Below are positions 34,942 to 44,915 of a stretch of 64,000 nt of DNA, piece after piece. Below the pieces are notes generated by a model that was given only the letters and a program-made list of their open reading frames with translations, ran no database searches and had not been told where the DNA came from. Position 1 is the first letter of the stretch. Every line of letters starts with the position of its first letter. Position numbers and translations under genes: made by a program. The stretch is from Strobilurus pachycystidiatus (lineage: Eukaryota > Basidiomycota > Agaricomycetes > Agaricales > Physalacriaceae): NCBI GenBank assembly GCA_019915135.1, contig JAHLMK010000006.1:1922001-1986000 (forward strand), written 5' to 3'.

Positions 34942-37900
34942 ATGTCTAAACTCAAGAGCATCGGCAAGCGGTTGATTCGCATCTTTCATCGCAAGGCAGC
35001 GTCTGGGAACTCAGCATCCGCAGAGCCTCCGCGCGCACACTCAGGGATCACCCCTGCCGAAGTCGAAGAGCGGACGTCGTCCTCACAGCGGGCTCCTCCT
35101 GGTGGACCCCAGTCGGTGGACTCGGCCACCATCTCCAACGGAGGCGGGCGCACGGACAATCACAAAATATCCGCCCCGGCTCCGACTCAGGTAGTCGACC
35201 GAGAGGCGACTTCACAGCCCGCTAGGCTGCCCGATAAACCCAAATTCGTGGATACGGTCATCTCGAACGGAGACATCATCCTTAGCGCGCTCGGACAAGT
35301 AGGGGAGGTCGTTCAGAACGTTCCTTGGGTGGGACCTGTGGTGACGGCGATGAGAAAGCTGCTCGAGATGCACAAGGTCAGCAACATTTTTCTATTCTAT
35401 TCCCGTCATGGAGCTAACGGAGCTCTGACCTAGAATTATACGGCGGATCAAGAACAGATAGCGCGACTGGTCGAGAAATCCGAAGCCATCTGGAGCGCGA
35501 TTGCGCCGGTGCTCGAACGAGTCCAAACCACTAATCGTTCAACTTTGCTCGACGATCTCAAGGCCGACTTGCTCTCTTACAAGGGGTAAGCATTGTTGTT
35601 TACTACGACCCAAAGAATACGCTGACATTATATAGATTGCTAGACGACGTGATCAACTACGTCGAACGGTACAAGCAGTACAACACCATCACGAAGGGTG
35701 TCGCGCATGAGAAGTTCCGCGATGATTTTGACACCCTGGATAAGGGGATGGACCGTTATGGCGCTATCCTTCAAGTAAGCCATCTGTCTTTCCAGTCAAT
35801 TCCGATTCTGATCTATCTCACCCCAAGATGAAATGTGCGTTGGCGTCGACTGTAAAGGTTGACTATCTTCACGGCCGAGTGTGAGTGCACCTACATCTTT
35901 CGATTGTTCGTACCCATTTGCCTTCGTCATCTAGTATGGACAGCGATCTCTTCAAATGGCTCGAAAGCCCACCGGACGGGCGTGCCAATCTCACGCGGGC
36001 TCGAGAGGAGCGGATGAAGGGCACAGGCGACTGGCTCGTCTTGCGTGATGAACGCTTCCTCGAATGGAAGAGAACCCCTGGGCGTCTCTTGTGGATATCG
36101 GGTAACTGTGAGTCTCCAGGCCACGACGTGCACGCAGTGACTAACCGAGGTTTGTAGCGGGGACGGGGAAGACCATTCTCAGGTAGTGAGGACTTCCGAA
36201 TGATGTCTACATTTCTGACTCCTGCATGCTAGCTCAAGTATTATCGACAACATTGATGTCGATAACAGTATCCCGCTGGCATTTTACTACTTCAGCATCA
36301 ACGACTCTGACGGCCAGAAGGCCCGTTTGAATCCGGCTGTCCGATCGCTTCTCTACCAGCTCTCGTCATACACTCCTACTCCTCATCGCGTCACCAGCGA
36401 CTACTATCAAACAACTGGTCGTGGTGGGAAAATTTCTCCCTCGCACGACATTGTCCTAGAAATGTTGGAAAAGGTCCTCCAGGACCTTCCGGACACCTAC
36501 ATTATCCTCGATGCCCTCGATGAATGCAATCCATCTGAACACCAACGTCTGTGTGACTTTGTCGCACTGATGCATCAATGGCCACATACGAGGTTGCATT
36601 TTGTTGTGACAAGTCAGCCACGGAGTCCATTCACAGCTCGCCTTTTCCGCTTCTCCAATCACATTGACTTGCACAACAAGAAGAACCTCTTGAGGAACGA
36701 TATTGCTGCCTTTATTGCCGATCAGCTACAAACAAATGATGCTCTGAAACATTGGGCACCACAGCAAAAGCGGGAGATAATGAGTACTCTCATGGAACGT
36801 GGAGCAGACATGTGAGATTCCATTCATCGGCTGTGCTTGCGCTAATTTTCTTGGTGTAGGTTTCGTTTTGTGGCTTGTATGCTTCGCGAGATTGAGGAGT
36901 GTCTTGGCCCAAAAGATCTTGCCACGGCTCTTTTGCAACTACCTCGTGATCTGAACATGCTTTATGATCGCATTCTTTCTCGTTATGGGACATACAATCC
37001 AGTCATACATCGTGCTCTTCAGTGGATTTGCCTCTCCAGATACTCACCCTCGGTTGACCAGTTGAACCAAGCTACAATTGCTTTGGATACTTCAACTCCC
37101 ATGTGGCAGTTTGACCTATCTTTGGGTACTCAAAACAGAATGCTGTTGACAAAACAGCTATCCAGTCTTATTGTTGTACACTGGTGGAAAGATGAAAGCT
37201 TTGTTAGTAAATACCTTTTTTGCTCTTAAATTAGAAACTGAAAAAATTATCACTGTACAGGTTTCCCTTGCTCATTCATCTGTTCGAGACTATCTCATGA
37301 TGACTTCTGCTGTGACAAATATTGCAAAGCAGTACAGTGTACAGCCATCATCTAGTCATGATGTGCTTGCTCGCACATGTATTGCGACACTCTTATGTCA
37401 TAATTCCACTTGGCCAAATACAAATCTTCTAGAATATGCTGTGAACAACTGGATGTACCATTTCAACCTTAGTACATTCCATCCAGCAACAATGGAACTA
37501 GCAAATTTGCTCATGAATCCTCAAAGTCGACAGTGGGAGAAATGGGAGGATTGGAGAAGGAAGTGTGATCGTCAAAATCATTTATATGATCATTCCAACT
37601 CAGTCCTGCAATTGGCAGTATTTGAAGACAGACATAATGTTGTGTGTCACATACTTGAAGCTGGTTCAATTCCAACAAAACAATTCACTGAAGCCTTTGC
37701 TACATCTTTTATGCATGATGATCATGAGTTATCACATCTTTTCATAGCTCATGGTGGCAACATTAATTCAATATGGAATCAGGATGATCTCATTCCTGGT
37801 GATTCTCCTCTAAGTTGTGCTCTTTCTAACAAAGATGTAAAAATGATTCAACTGCTCTTGGATAATGGAGCTATTTGTAATAATTATCTTGATCAAGCTG

Positions 37901-38955
37901 TTTGGACCAATAATATCACTATTGTACAGCTGCTGATTGACCATGGTGCTAATGTTAATGCTGGAGGAGGAATAGAGCCAACTGTGCTCCAGAATGCTAT
38001 AGAATATCATGTCAACCTCCAGATTATTGCTTTGCTCTTAGAAGCAGGTGCAGATGTAAATGCTCATGGAGATGCATACCGTCAACAGGATTGGAGCGGA
38101 AATGCACTGCAATTAGCGACTCTCACAGGCAACGAGAAAATTGTTACTCTACTGCTGCAATATGGCGCTAAAGTAAATGCTCAAGATGGTAAATATGGAA
38201 ATGCCTTACAAGCAGCGTCTTATAAAGGCTACAAAACTATTGTTGCACTCTTACTGCAACATGGTGCCAAAGTCAATGCCCAAGGTGGTCATTATGAGAA
38301 TGCATTACATGCAGCCTCTGCTGTTGAAACATTACAGTCATCATTATACAATTGCTATGATGATATTGTTGCTCTCTTGCTACAACATGGTGCTGACGTG
38401 AATGCTCAAGGTGGTCCATATGGAAATGCTTTGCAGGCAGCATCTATAAAAGGACGCACAGCCATTGTTCAGACTCTTCTTGACAACGGGGCCAATGTCA
38501 ATGCAATAGGAGGAGAGTGGGGAAATGCACTACAGGCAGCATCAAGATATGAACATATAGACATTGTTCATATTTTACTTGATCATGGCGCCCATGTCAA
38601 TGCAGTTGGAGGACAGTATGAAACAGCATTACAAGCAGTATCATGTGTTGGAAACAGATTTATTGTTCAAGTTCTCTTAGAACATGGTGCTGAGATTGAT
38701 ACTATAGAAGAATGTAAAAAGACTGTTTTATTGACTATAATGCAAGGACTAATATGGTTGCACGAATGGAAAAAAGATGAAGATTGGATAGAGACTATCT
38801 ATCTTTTAGTAACACATGGGGCCAACATTGAACCTACATTGGATTATTTATCTGACTCTCAATGGATGAGATATAACTCAAATGATAAGTTTGTGCAACT
38901 TTCATTGAAGATTCAACAAATTTTACTAGATCACAAAGCAACAAATATTCAATAG
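34942..38955 (+). CDS. STAND (NLR-like) protein: helical N-terminus, NACHT-type NTPase, ankyrin repeats
   Basis: Nine exons (34942-35376, 35434-35585, 35636-35774, 35828-35880, 35935-36107, 36158-36182, 36233-36811, 36860-37202, 37261-38955) encode 1197 residues. After a basic, disordered start, residues of about 100-260 are helical (NVPWVGPVVTAMRKLLEMH, QEQIARLVEKSEAIW) and resemble the MLKL-like four-helix domains found at the N-terminus of many basidiomycete STANDs. The NTPase has Walker A GNSGTGKT (about 316-323), split by introns so that a 25-nt exon encodes most of it, and Walker B YIILDALDEC (about 414-423). A winged-helix-like region with SLAHSSVRDYL follows. About ten ankyrin repeats (about residues 745-1150) share LLLQHGAKVNAQGG and YGNALQAAS. 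Such proteins are NTP-driven switches in self/non-self recognition and regulated cell death. The last two exons are visibly AT-rich compared with the earlier ones. Confidence 0.9.
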
Positions 38956-39679
38956 ATTTTTGAAAATTGTGCTACTTTTTTCTCAGTTTGTCTTTATAAA
39001 TTATTACCAATATTTTGTAACTTAAATGCGCTTCTAGAAAATTCTCTTATAATATAACAATCTATGAGTGTATTTTGAAGAAATATGTAAGTTTTGTATA
39101 TAGAATGTTTGTGTATAAGCTTGATATTATGCTTACGATGAAACTGAGAATCTTAAAATGATGAATCATATGGTAAGTACTTTCCCCAAATATCTGCTTT
39201 AAAAAAGTTTCCAGTTATAACATAAAGGTTGAAGAAATCAGTAAAAAATAAGTAACATATCGACTCTTGAGGAAGAATTGTATTTTTTTTACTGTAATTT
39301 TGTTCAATGAGCTATGATAGTGCACTGAAAACTAAATTTGTGGTGAAATCCTTAATTAGTAAATAGTGCAGGTCGGGTGTGAGTTGGCTGACACGCTTCT
39401 AATCTGAACCTGCTGAGATGCCCCCACCCACGACGTCGAGGTTTTGACCGGGTCACCTGCAAGTGCTGAACAAGCGATGGGTCACCCAGTCACCCAGCTG
39501 GAGACAGATTGAATTTAGTGTTTTTGGCCCAGCACAGGACACTCAAGAAGGTGAACCACATACTCCATGTAAAAAATAGAGACAATGATCATAACAAGTA
39601 GATTGTGAGGGTGGTATGAGACTTGCAAGGAGCGCTCGTGAGATGCAGAGTGGATTTTCAAGAGTCCGGAGTGAATATG
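38956..39679. other. AT-rich 3' flank of the STAND gene
   Basis: The AT-rich composition of the ankyrin exon continues to about 39365 and then returns to mixed composition. No gene or RNA is seen. Confidence 0.5.
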
Positions 39680-40590
39680 TGTTATGACCTGACCCCGCTG
39701 TGACAAGGACTTGCACATAGTGGTACGTCTCTACGTCCTAACTGTGGCTTTCCTGCAGGTACAACACACATATCCTTGGAGTGTGCTTGAATGACTGCCC
39801 CAAATCAGTCGTGAGGGCCCTCAACAGTCACACTTCCATATTGTCAGTGAAGGGAATACCCTGGAGACCCTGTCTCCAGGCGTTGCGCCAGGTGGTGGAC
39901 CTGGTCCAAGATGTGGCGCATGAGTATCCTCTTCTTGAAGGGTGAGAGGTGATATCAAAGTTGTTGAGGGGAGACATGAGAGAGTCCTCGCTCAGTGGGA
40001 TTCAAAGTATCCGGCAAGAGAATGTAGAAGGAAACTTTATAAGGACGAAGTCTGGGTATCTACTACAGAGAGTGCTTATATTTATACGGTAATCTTATGA
40101 TGGATGATTCTATTCTCAAAGAGTCTGTCAGGAGCGCTTCCAATGCGTCAAAAGTGATATATTGTTGTAATGCGCAATAGTTCCGCGTTGTCGGGAGATG
40201 CGCGCCAGATCAAGTGCCGCTGATTGGACAATGAGCGGGATAAGGCAGAATGGGGTGGGCCGTTGCTCGCGCAATGTGGGACTGATGCTAAAGATAGTGA
40301 TTATTGAGTCATCCTTCAATAGAACGGCGCACCATCATGCAGGACGTCAGAGACATGCGGAAAGGGCAGCCAATGGGTGCGATGTCTGCCAATTGTTTAG
40401 ATGTGGCGGGGTGCTCAGAGTCTAGATTGAGCCATCGACACTCCCCATGATGGCGCAACTTATTGTTGGGAGGCAGTCCTCTTTTTATGTGGTGTACTCA
40501 GTTTGGAGTCATTACGTGATCTTGTGACGGGTCTGCAACTAAGTCATGATAATATAGGAGGGCGGTGAGCAAATATCTGAGGACACGACA
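39680..40590 (-). mobile_element. Diverged solo LTR
   Basis: On the minus strand this stretch starts TGTCGTGTCC and ends GGGTCAGGTCATAACA, giving TG...CA ends over 911 bp. It contains a TATA box (GTATAAATA) followed by ACCCAGACTTCGTCCTTA. The last 20 or so bases and the post-TATA block match the solo LTR split at 42894-51547, so the two are related. No internal retrotransposon sequence adjoins it. I find no clean target-site duplication (flanks ATATG and ATGAT), so the boundaries are approximate. Confidence 0.55.
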
Positions 40591-41277
40591 ATGATATGGC
40601 TAAGGTGCAGTGGGAGCATAGCAAGGTTGCGGTGTGGATGATATGAGGTAGCTATATATTGCTCTCACAGCAATACAAACAATACATGAGTGATTTACAT
40701 ACCTATATGCACAACACATCTGCAGGCACGCAGCATCCATCAGAAAACTGCATAATGCATTAAATCTTGTCAAAGTTCATATCATTAGTATACATTCTTG
40801 TAAGTTGTCAAAACACTTGTAAGTTGTTCAAGAGCGTAAAAGTACTTGTACCCAGGTACTGATGTTGCATGTACTATAAAGCAATATAAAACTACTCTAA
40901 GTACTATGAAGTCATGTGTATGCAACATCCATCATCTATGAAGTACTTCAATCTAACAATATTAACACTCACAAGTTAGATTGACTTCGAACTACATTCA
41001 ACCTGACTACATCAAGACATTCACTTTTAATCCCTCCAAACATCAATGAACATATTAGTCTATAACTACACTAGTACCCTGTTTGATATGTATAAATACT
41101 GAGCCAATTATTGAGTGAAAAATGTTTGCATGTATCTAAAACAGACGACCAAGATATTGAAATGTCCCACTGTTCAGCGTTGCATTTTGCAAAGTCAGGT
41201 GTTAAGTGCGTACTTTGGCAAATATTAGAGAGTGGAATTAGATACACCTTGGATAACGAAGGTAGTTTATGCGTACA
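40591..41277. other. AT-rich non-coding stretch beside the transposase remnant
   Basis: No coding frame is seen. The region contains repeated ACTTGTAAGTTGT-like and CATCAT-containing words and is AT-rich. It probably includes the 3' non-coding end of the Plavaka-type transposon, but I could not identify its terminal repeat. Confidence 0.4.
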
Positions 41278-42893
41278 CTAAGCTCGATCCGTGAAAGTTG
41301 GTTTGGTATACCACTTGATGAACGCCAGAGGAACACGGGGCCAATGATCAGGAGTATTGACAGTAGCACCATGCATGGCAAGTTTGGCTGAAATCTTGAA
41401 AATTATGCGCACACACCCAACTCGTGTGCCTACAACATATCTTGCATTAGAATCCTGAACATGATTGAGGGTCAGAAAAGACATACCTTGCAGTCCTGTA
41501 CTCTCAGCCTCATCACCAGTCAGAGCTATAACAGTGTCAAAACGACCACCATCAAGTGCTGATGCCTTGACAACATCTCGAATCTCAAAGTCATCGGTCA
41601 ATCCTTCACGTCCAAACTTGATTGAGTAGTATACATCGACACCATCAAATGGCAAAGAGGGATATTGCTGAGCATGGTCGGGACCAAGCATGTCTCAATT
41701 GACAGCCTGAAGATAGTGGAGTAGATGAATGGAGATGAAAGGGACATGGTGCTGTTTAGCAATTTGAGTGGCAGATTTGTTAACAACACTAGGATTCTTG
41801 GTGAGGGAAACCCCCTGCAAACAACCGCTCCGGATGATAAAAAATGTAGCAGTAGGAGGATTGGTGGAAGGAGCTTAGATAGTTATATTAGGCAAAATCT
41901 CATTGACATGCATTAAGTGAACGTACCAAGCTGCTGATTCACCCAATTGGTGTAGCGCTTGAAGGCGTGCACATTTTCCTTGCGTAGCACCCAGGTCGTC
42001 ATCTGCGGGTACTCATTGCGCTTGTTAGAAGCACACCAGCCCTTCTTAGAGAAATTGATGTGTAGGCGTTGGAACATTTCAGTATTGAAGTTGTTGGTGG
42101 TGCCAAAAAGGCAAATGGACTGTGCATAATGACGAAGTGAATGGAGTTTGGGGAAGTTAAAATCTTTGCAAAGACCAACACAAGTAAAATAGTCCTTGTT
42201 CTGTGCCAAGTGGTGAGAGCATCGTCCATGTATTAGAGAGTGTCGTTGTCATGTGTGGAGTATTGTGCGAGATAGATAAAATCAAGGATGGCGCGACAAG
42301 CAGTGATGCCACGGTCATGAATAGAGGAACCAACAAGACAGGCAAGGAGAATTTTGCCCATGTTTTTGCGCTCCGTCCCACTGATTTGTGAAAGAGTACT
42401 GATCCTGTTCTTAAAGTGACAAAGTCCAAGGCCAGGCGGAAGACAACGCAGGCGGTGATTAAACTCCTCCTCAGTCATAAGTGTCTGACACCACCCAATC
42501 AGGTGTCTGAGCACGCCCTGATACAGCTGGTGAAGAACGTCCGGTGTGGTACTGAGATGGATATTTGTTTTGTGTAAGAAAGATTGGCCCAGAATGGATT
42601 TGAGGCATGACCGGAAACGCTCTCAGCCATGCATGCCTCGAAGTAGGCCAACAATGAAGATGTGGAGGCCTTTGCGTCCGCCATGACACCAAGAGTCCAT
42701 TCAGGTGTACGCATTGCAGCGGCAGCCTTGTCGCCCATGGCCTCCTTGCGACAACGACACTTGGGACATGTGCCGTTCTTTGCACAGGTGACGAGACACT
42801 GCTCAGGGTAGTCGGCAACATAGGCTGCGAGGATGGGATGGACGCAACAAACAGCACCATCACCACTTGTCATCTCAACACCCTTTGCCCCTG
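41278..42893 (-). pseudogene. Plavaka-type (KDZ) transposase, C-terminal part
   Basis: Minus-strand segments in shifting frames match the C-terminal two thirds of basidiomycete Plavaka transposases, which are DDE enzymes of the KDZ superfamily. Recognisable pieces in order are VEMTSGDGAVCCVHPILAAY, YPEQCLVTCAKNGTCPKC (a zinc-binding CxxC), HLIGWCQTLMTEEEFNHRL, LGLCHFKNRISTLSQISGTE, KILLACLVGSSIHDRG, FPKLHSLRHYAQSICLFG, and a C-terminus ending FIKWYTKPTFTDRA. Stops and frame changes between segments show decay, though some may be introns. Its N-terminal part continues at 51548-53586. The 8.65 kb between them is inserted DNA. Confidence 0.8.
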
Positions 42894-43256
42894 TGTTACG
42901 ACCTGATCCCGCTGCGACATGGACTCGCTCATGAGAGACTACCCCTGTAGTCAACTCATAGCTTTCCTGCGAGCGTACCACGTACATCCTCGTATAGTGC
43001 TTGACTAGTCGTACTGTACCAGTCGTAGGGATCCTTGATGGTCACATGTCCGTCTCGCCATTGTCTAAAGTACCGTAGGAACCTAATCCCAAGGTACGAG
43101 GCTCGCCGCCGGACCTAGTCCTAGGTGTGGCGTCGGGAGCCTGCTTTTGTTGAAGTCAATGATGACGGCAGAGGTATCAAAGGGAGACATATGGGTGAGT
43201 CCAATCATGGAGAGCTCAGCGTGCCCAATGGAGTTGTATGGGGGAAAACTGGTTAA
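42894..43256 (-). mobile_element. Solo LTR, first fragment (split by the chromovirus)
   Basis: This is the 3' portion, in LTR orientation, of an 849-bp solo LTR whose other fragment is 51057-51547. On the plus strand it begins TGTTACGACCTGATCCCG directly after the transposase sequence CCCTG (42889-42893). The other fragment ends CATCATGACA, followed by CCCTG (51548-51552). TG...CA ends and a perfect 5-bp duplication define it as one LTR insertion into the transposase gene. Confidence 0.82.
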
Positions 43257-43675
43257 TGTCATGACTTGACTGCGCCACAGACGCCTAGCCGATCGAAGGC
43301 GACGCCTGCGCGGGCGGGAGCAACGGTATCGCGCCCATCATCGGGATCTATCCGACGGCCGTCCGATGGCAGCACATGGTGGCGGAGCTCGGCCGACGGG
43401 AAAGCGGGATCGGGCGGGATAGGGCGCGCTCCCGACCAATCACGGGCGGGATGGCGCGATGACTCGTGCGATGACTCGGGAATGAGTCAGAAGGGCGCAC
43501 CTGCGCCCATCGGGCGTCGGGCGTCGGGAACTGTATAAAAGAGTCAGTAGTCAGTAGAGTAGTTCTTCAGAGAACCGTTGTCTTTCCCCCGGGATTCAAT
43601 ACATCACCTCTTACACCGCTCTCCAGTCGTTGCCTCGTGCGCCCTCGCTATAGACAAATAGGCCCGACGCTGACA
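43257..43675 (+). repeat. 5' LTR of Ty3/gypsy chromovirus 1
   Basis: The 419-bp LTR starts TGTCATGACTTGACTGC and ends CCCGACGCTGACA. It matches the 3' LTR (50638-51056) with 8 differences, all transitions. It is preceded by GTTAA (43252-43256), which recurs after the 3' LTR (51057-51061). A TATA box (TATAAAA, 43534-43540) lies 29 bp before a transcript-start candidate at 43569. The 3' LTR has TATGAAA at this position. Confidence 0.95.
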
Positions 43676-43687
43676 ATACGGTTCTCT
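43569..43687 (+). promoter_or_regulatory. Self-priming leader and primer-binding site
   Basis: Two bases after the 5' LTR is ACGGTTCTCT (43678-43687). Its exact reverse complement AGAGAACCGT occurs at 43569-43578, 29 bp past the end of the TATA box, that is, at the expected 5' end of the transcript. This is the arrangement used by Tf1/sushi-group elements, whose own RNA 5' end folds back to prime reverse transcription instead of a tRNA. No tRNA-complementary TGG-type site is seen at this position. Confidence 0.75.
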
Positions 43688-43819
43688 CCCCTTTCGACGA
43701 CCCAACGACTATGAGTACACCGCTCTCCAGTCGTTGCCTCGTGCGCCCTCGCTATAGACGAATAGGCCCGACGCTGACAATACGGTTCTCTCCCCTTTCG
43801 ACGACCCAACGACTATGAG
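43612..43819. repeat. 104-bp tandem duplication across LTR end, PBS and gag start
   Basis: The segment from the last 64 bp of the 5' LTR through the primer-binding site to ATGAG is present twice in tandem (43612-43715 and 43716-43819), with a single visible difference (ACAAAT/ACGAAT). The 3' LTR has only one copy of its part, so the duplication arose within this copy or its template. Confidence 0.85.
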
Positions 43820-44915
43820 CACCGAAGACGCCCCCATGACCCCGGCCACCGAGCCCACCAACGAGCAGAGAGAGCTGCATAGCATGTTCAGTGGCATAGG
43901 GACGGCCCTCGACAATCTGAACCAGCGCATCACTACCATCGCGCAGGACGAAATCAACAGGAGCCACGAGGTGGCGAACCTCCACGCTCAGCTTCTTCAG
44001 CGTATCGTCGAGCTCAGCAGCGTCCAGCTGGCCGCGTCCCAAGCACAGGCGCAAGCCGCGCAACATCGCGCATCCAAGGCGCGCTTCGGGACCCCGGCCA
44101 AGTTTAGCGGGAAGTCGGACGGCATTGAGCCGTTCTTCTCCCAACTCCACATCCTCTTTGCCTCCGAACCTCGAGCCTACGAGACCGCGCGCAACAGAGT
44201 GTTCGCCGCGCTATCGTACATGACCGAGGGGCCCGCCGTTATCAAATGGGCCAGCACGCAGACCGCCCTCTACAAGAAAGGAGAGGAGCCATACCTGACT
44301 TATACGGACTTCAAGGACGCCTTGAAAAGAGCCTTCGGAGGGACCAACTCGAAGACAATCGCTCAGGAGGAGATCAAGAAATTGAAACAGAAGAAGGGAC
44401 AGCACGCCCAGTCCTTCTTCATCGACTTCGAAGAGTACAAAGCCGACACAGGTTTCAACGACGATGCCCTCATCTCCCTTCTACGCCACCAGCTGGACTC
44501 CTCTCTGGTTGAACGCATCACCGAAATGGAGAATATCCCCGAGACCTACAATGCGTACAAGAAGTTCGCCACTCGATTCGACGCTAATCGAGGTACGGCC
44601 CCCACCCAGGGATACAAGAACCCTGCCCCCTTTGTTTCCAAAAACTTCCTGCGTCCTAGTACTACGACAGTAATCAACAATCCCCCAGTCACCGGAATCA
44701 CCTACGGAGGAAAAGGCGAACCCATGAGCATTGACAGAACGCGAGGCGCGGCCTCGTTAAAATGCTACAACTGCGGGAAATCCGGGCACTTCGCAAGGAA
44801 TTGCACGGAGAGACGCGAGTCCGTCAAGGGACTCGTAGAAGGTCTCAGCAACGAGGAACGAGAAGATCTCGCTCAGACGCTGCAGGAGCAGGGTTTTGGC
44901 GCGGGACTGGAGTGA
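43815..44915 (+). CDS. Gag of chromovirus 1
   Basis: This is the 366-residue Gag capsid/nucleocapsid precursor of a Ty3/gypsy element. The N-terminus is helical. The capsid-like Retrotrans_gag region spans about residues 90-250 (AKFSGKSDGIEPFFSQLHIL, FFIDFEEYKADTGFNDDALI). Near the C-terminus is a CCHC zinc knuckle, CYNCGKSGHFARNC, for RNA binding. The frame is intact from ATG to stop. An upstream partial ATG copy lies in the duplicated leader. The gag frame overlaps the pol frame by about 150 nt. Confidence 0.93.
   Translation: MSTEDAPMTPATEPTNEQRELHSMFSGIGTALDNLNQRITTIAQDEINRSHEVANLHAQLLQRIVELSSVQLAASQAQAQAAQHRASKARFGTPAKFSGKSDGIEPFFSQLHILFASEPRAYETARNRVFAALSYMTEGPAVIKWASTQTALYKKGEEPYLTYTDFKDALKRAFGGTNSKTIAQEEIKKLKQKKGQHAQSFFIDFEEYKADTGFNDDALISLLRHQLDSSLVERITEMENIPETYNAYKKFATRFDANRGTAPTQGYKNPAPFVSKNFLRPSTTTVINNPPVTGITYGGKGEPMSIDRTRGAASLKCYNCGKSGHFARNCTERRESVKGLVEGLSNEEREDLAQTLQEQGFGAGLE
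44891..44897 (+). promoter_or_regulatory. Programmed -1 frameshift slippery site between gag and pol
   Basis: The heptamer GGGTTTT sits in the gag frame as G GGT TTT, the canonical X XXY YYZ pattern, 21 nt upstream of the gag stop codon (TGA, 44913-44915). Slipping back one base gives GGG TTT TGG and enters the long pol frame directly. A downstream RNA structure was not assessed. Confidence 0.6.

Noticed and set aside
34535..34989. Frames overlapping the Harbinger-like MITE
   Set aside because: They lie across the terminal repeat and have no protein-like features.
39675..40595. Target-site duplication for the solo LTR at 39680
   Set aside because: Flanks ATATG and ATGAT do not match, so no duplication is claimed.
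43266..43538. 90-codon frame inside the 5' LTR
   Set aside because: Copy of the LTR-encoded end of pol, not an independent gene.
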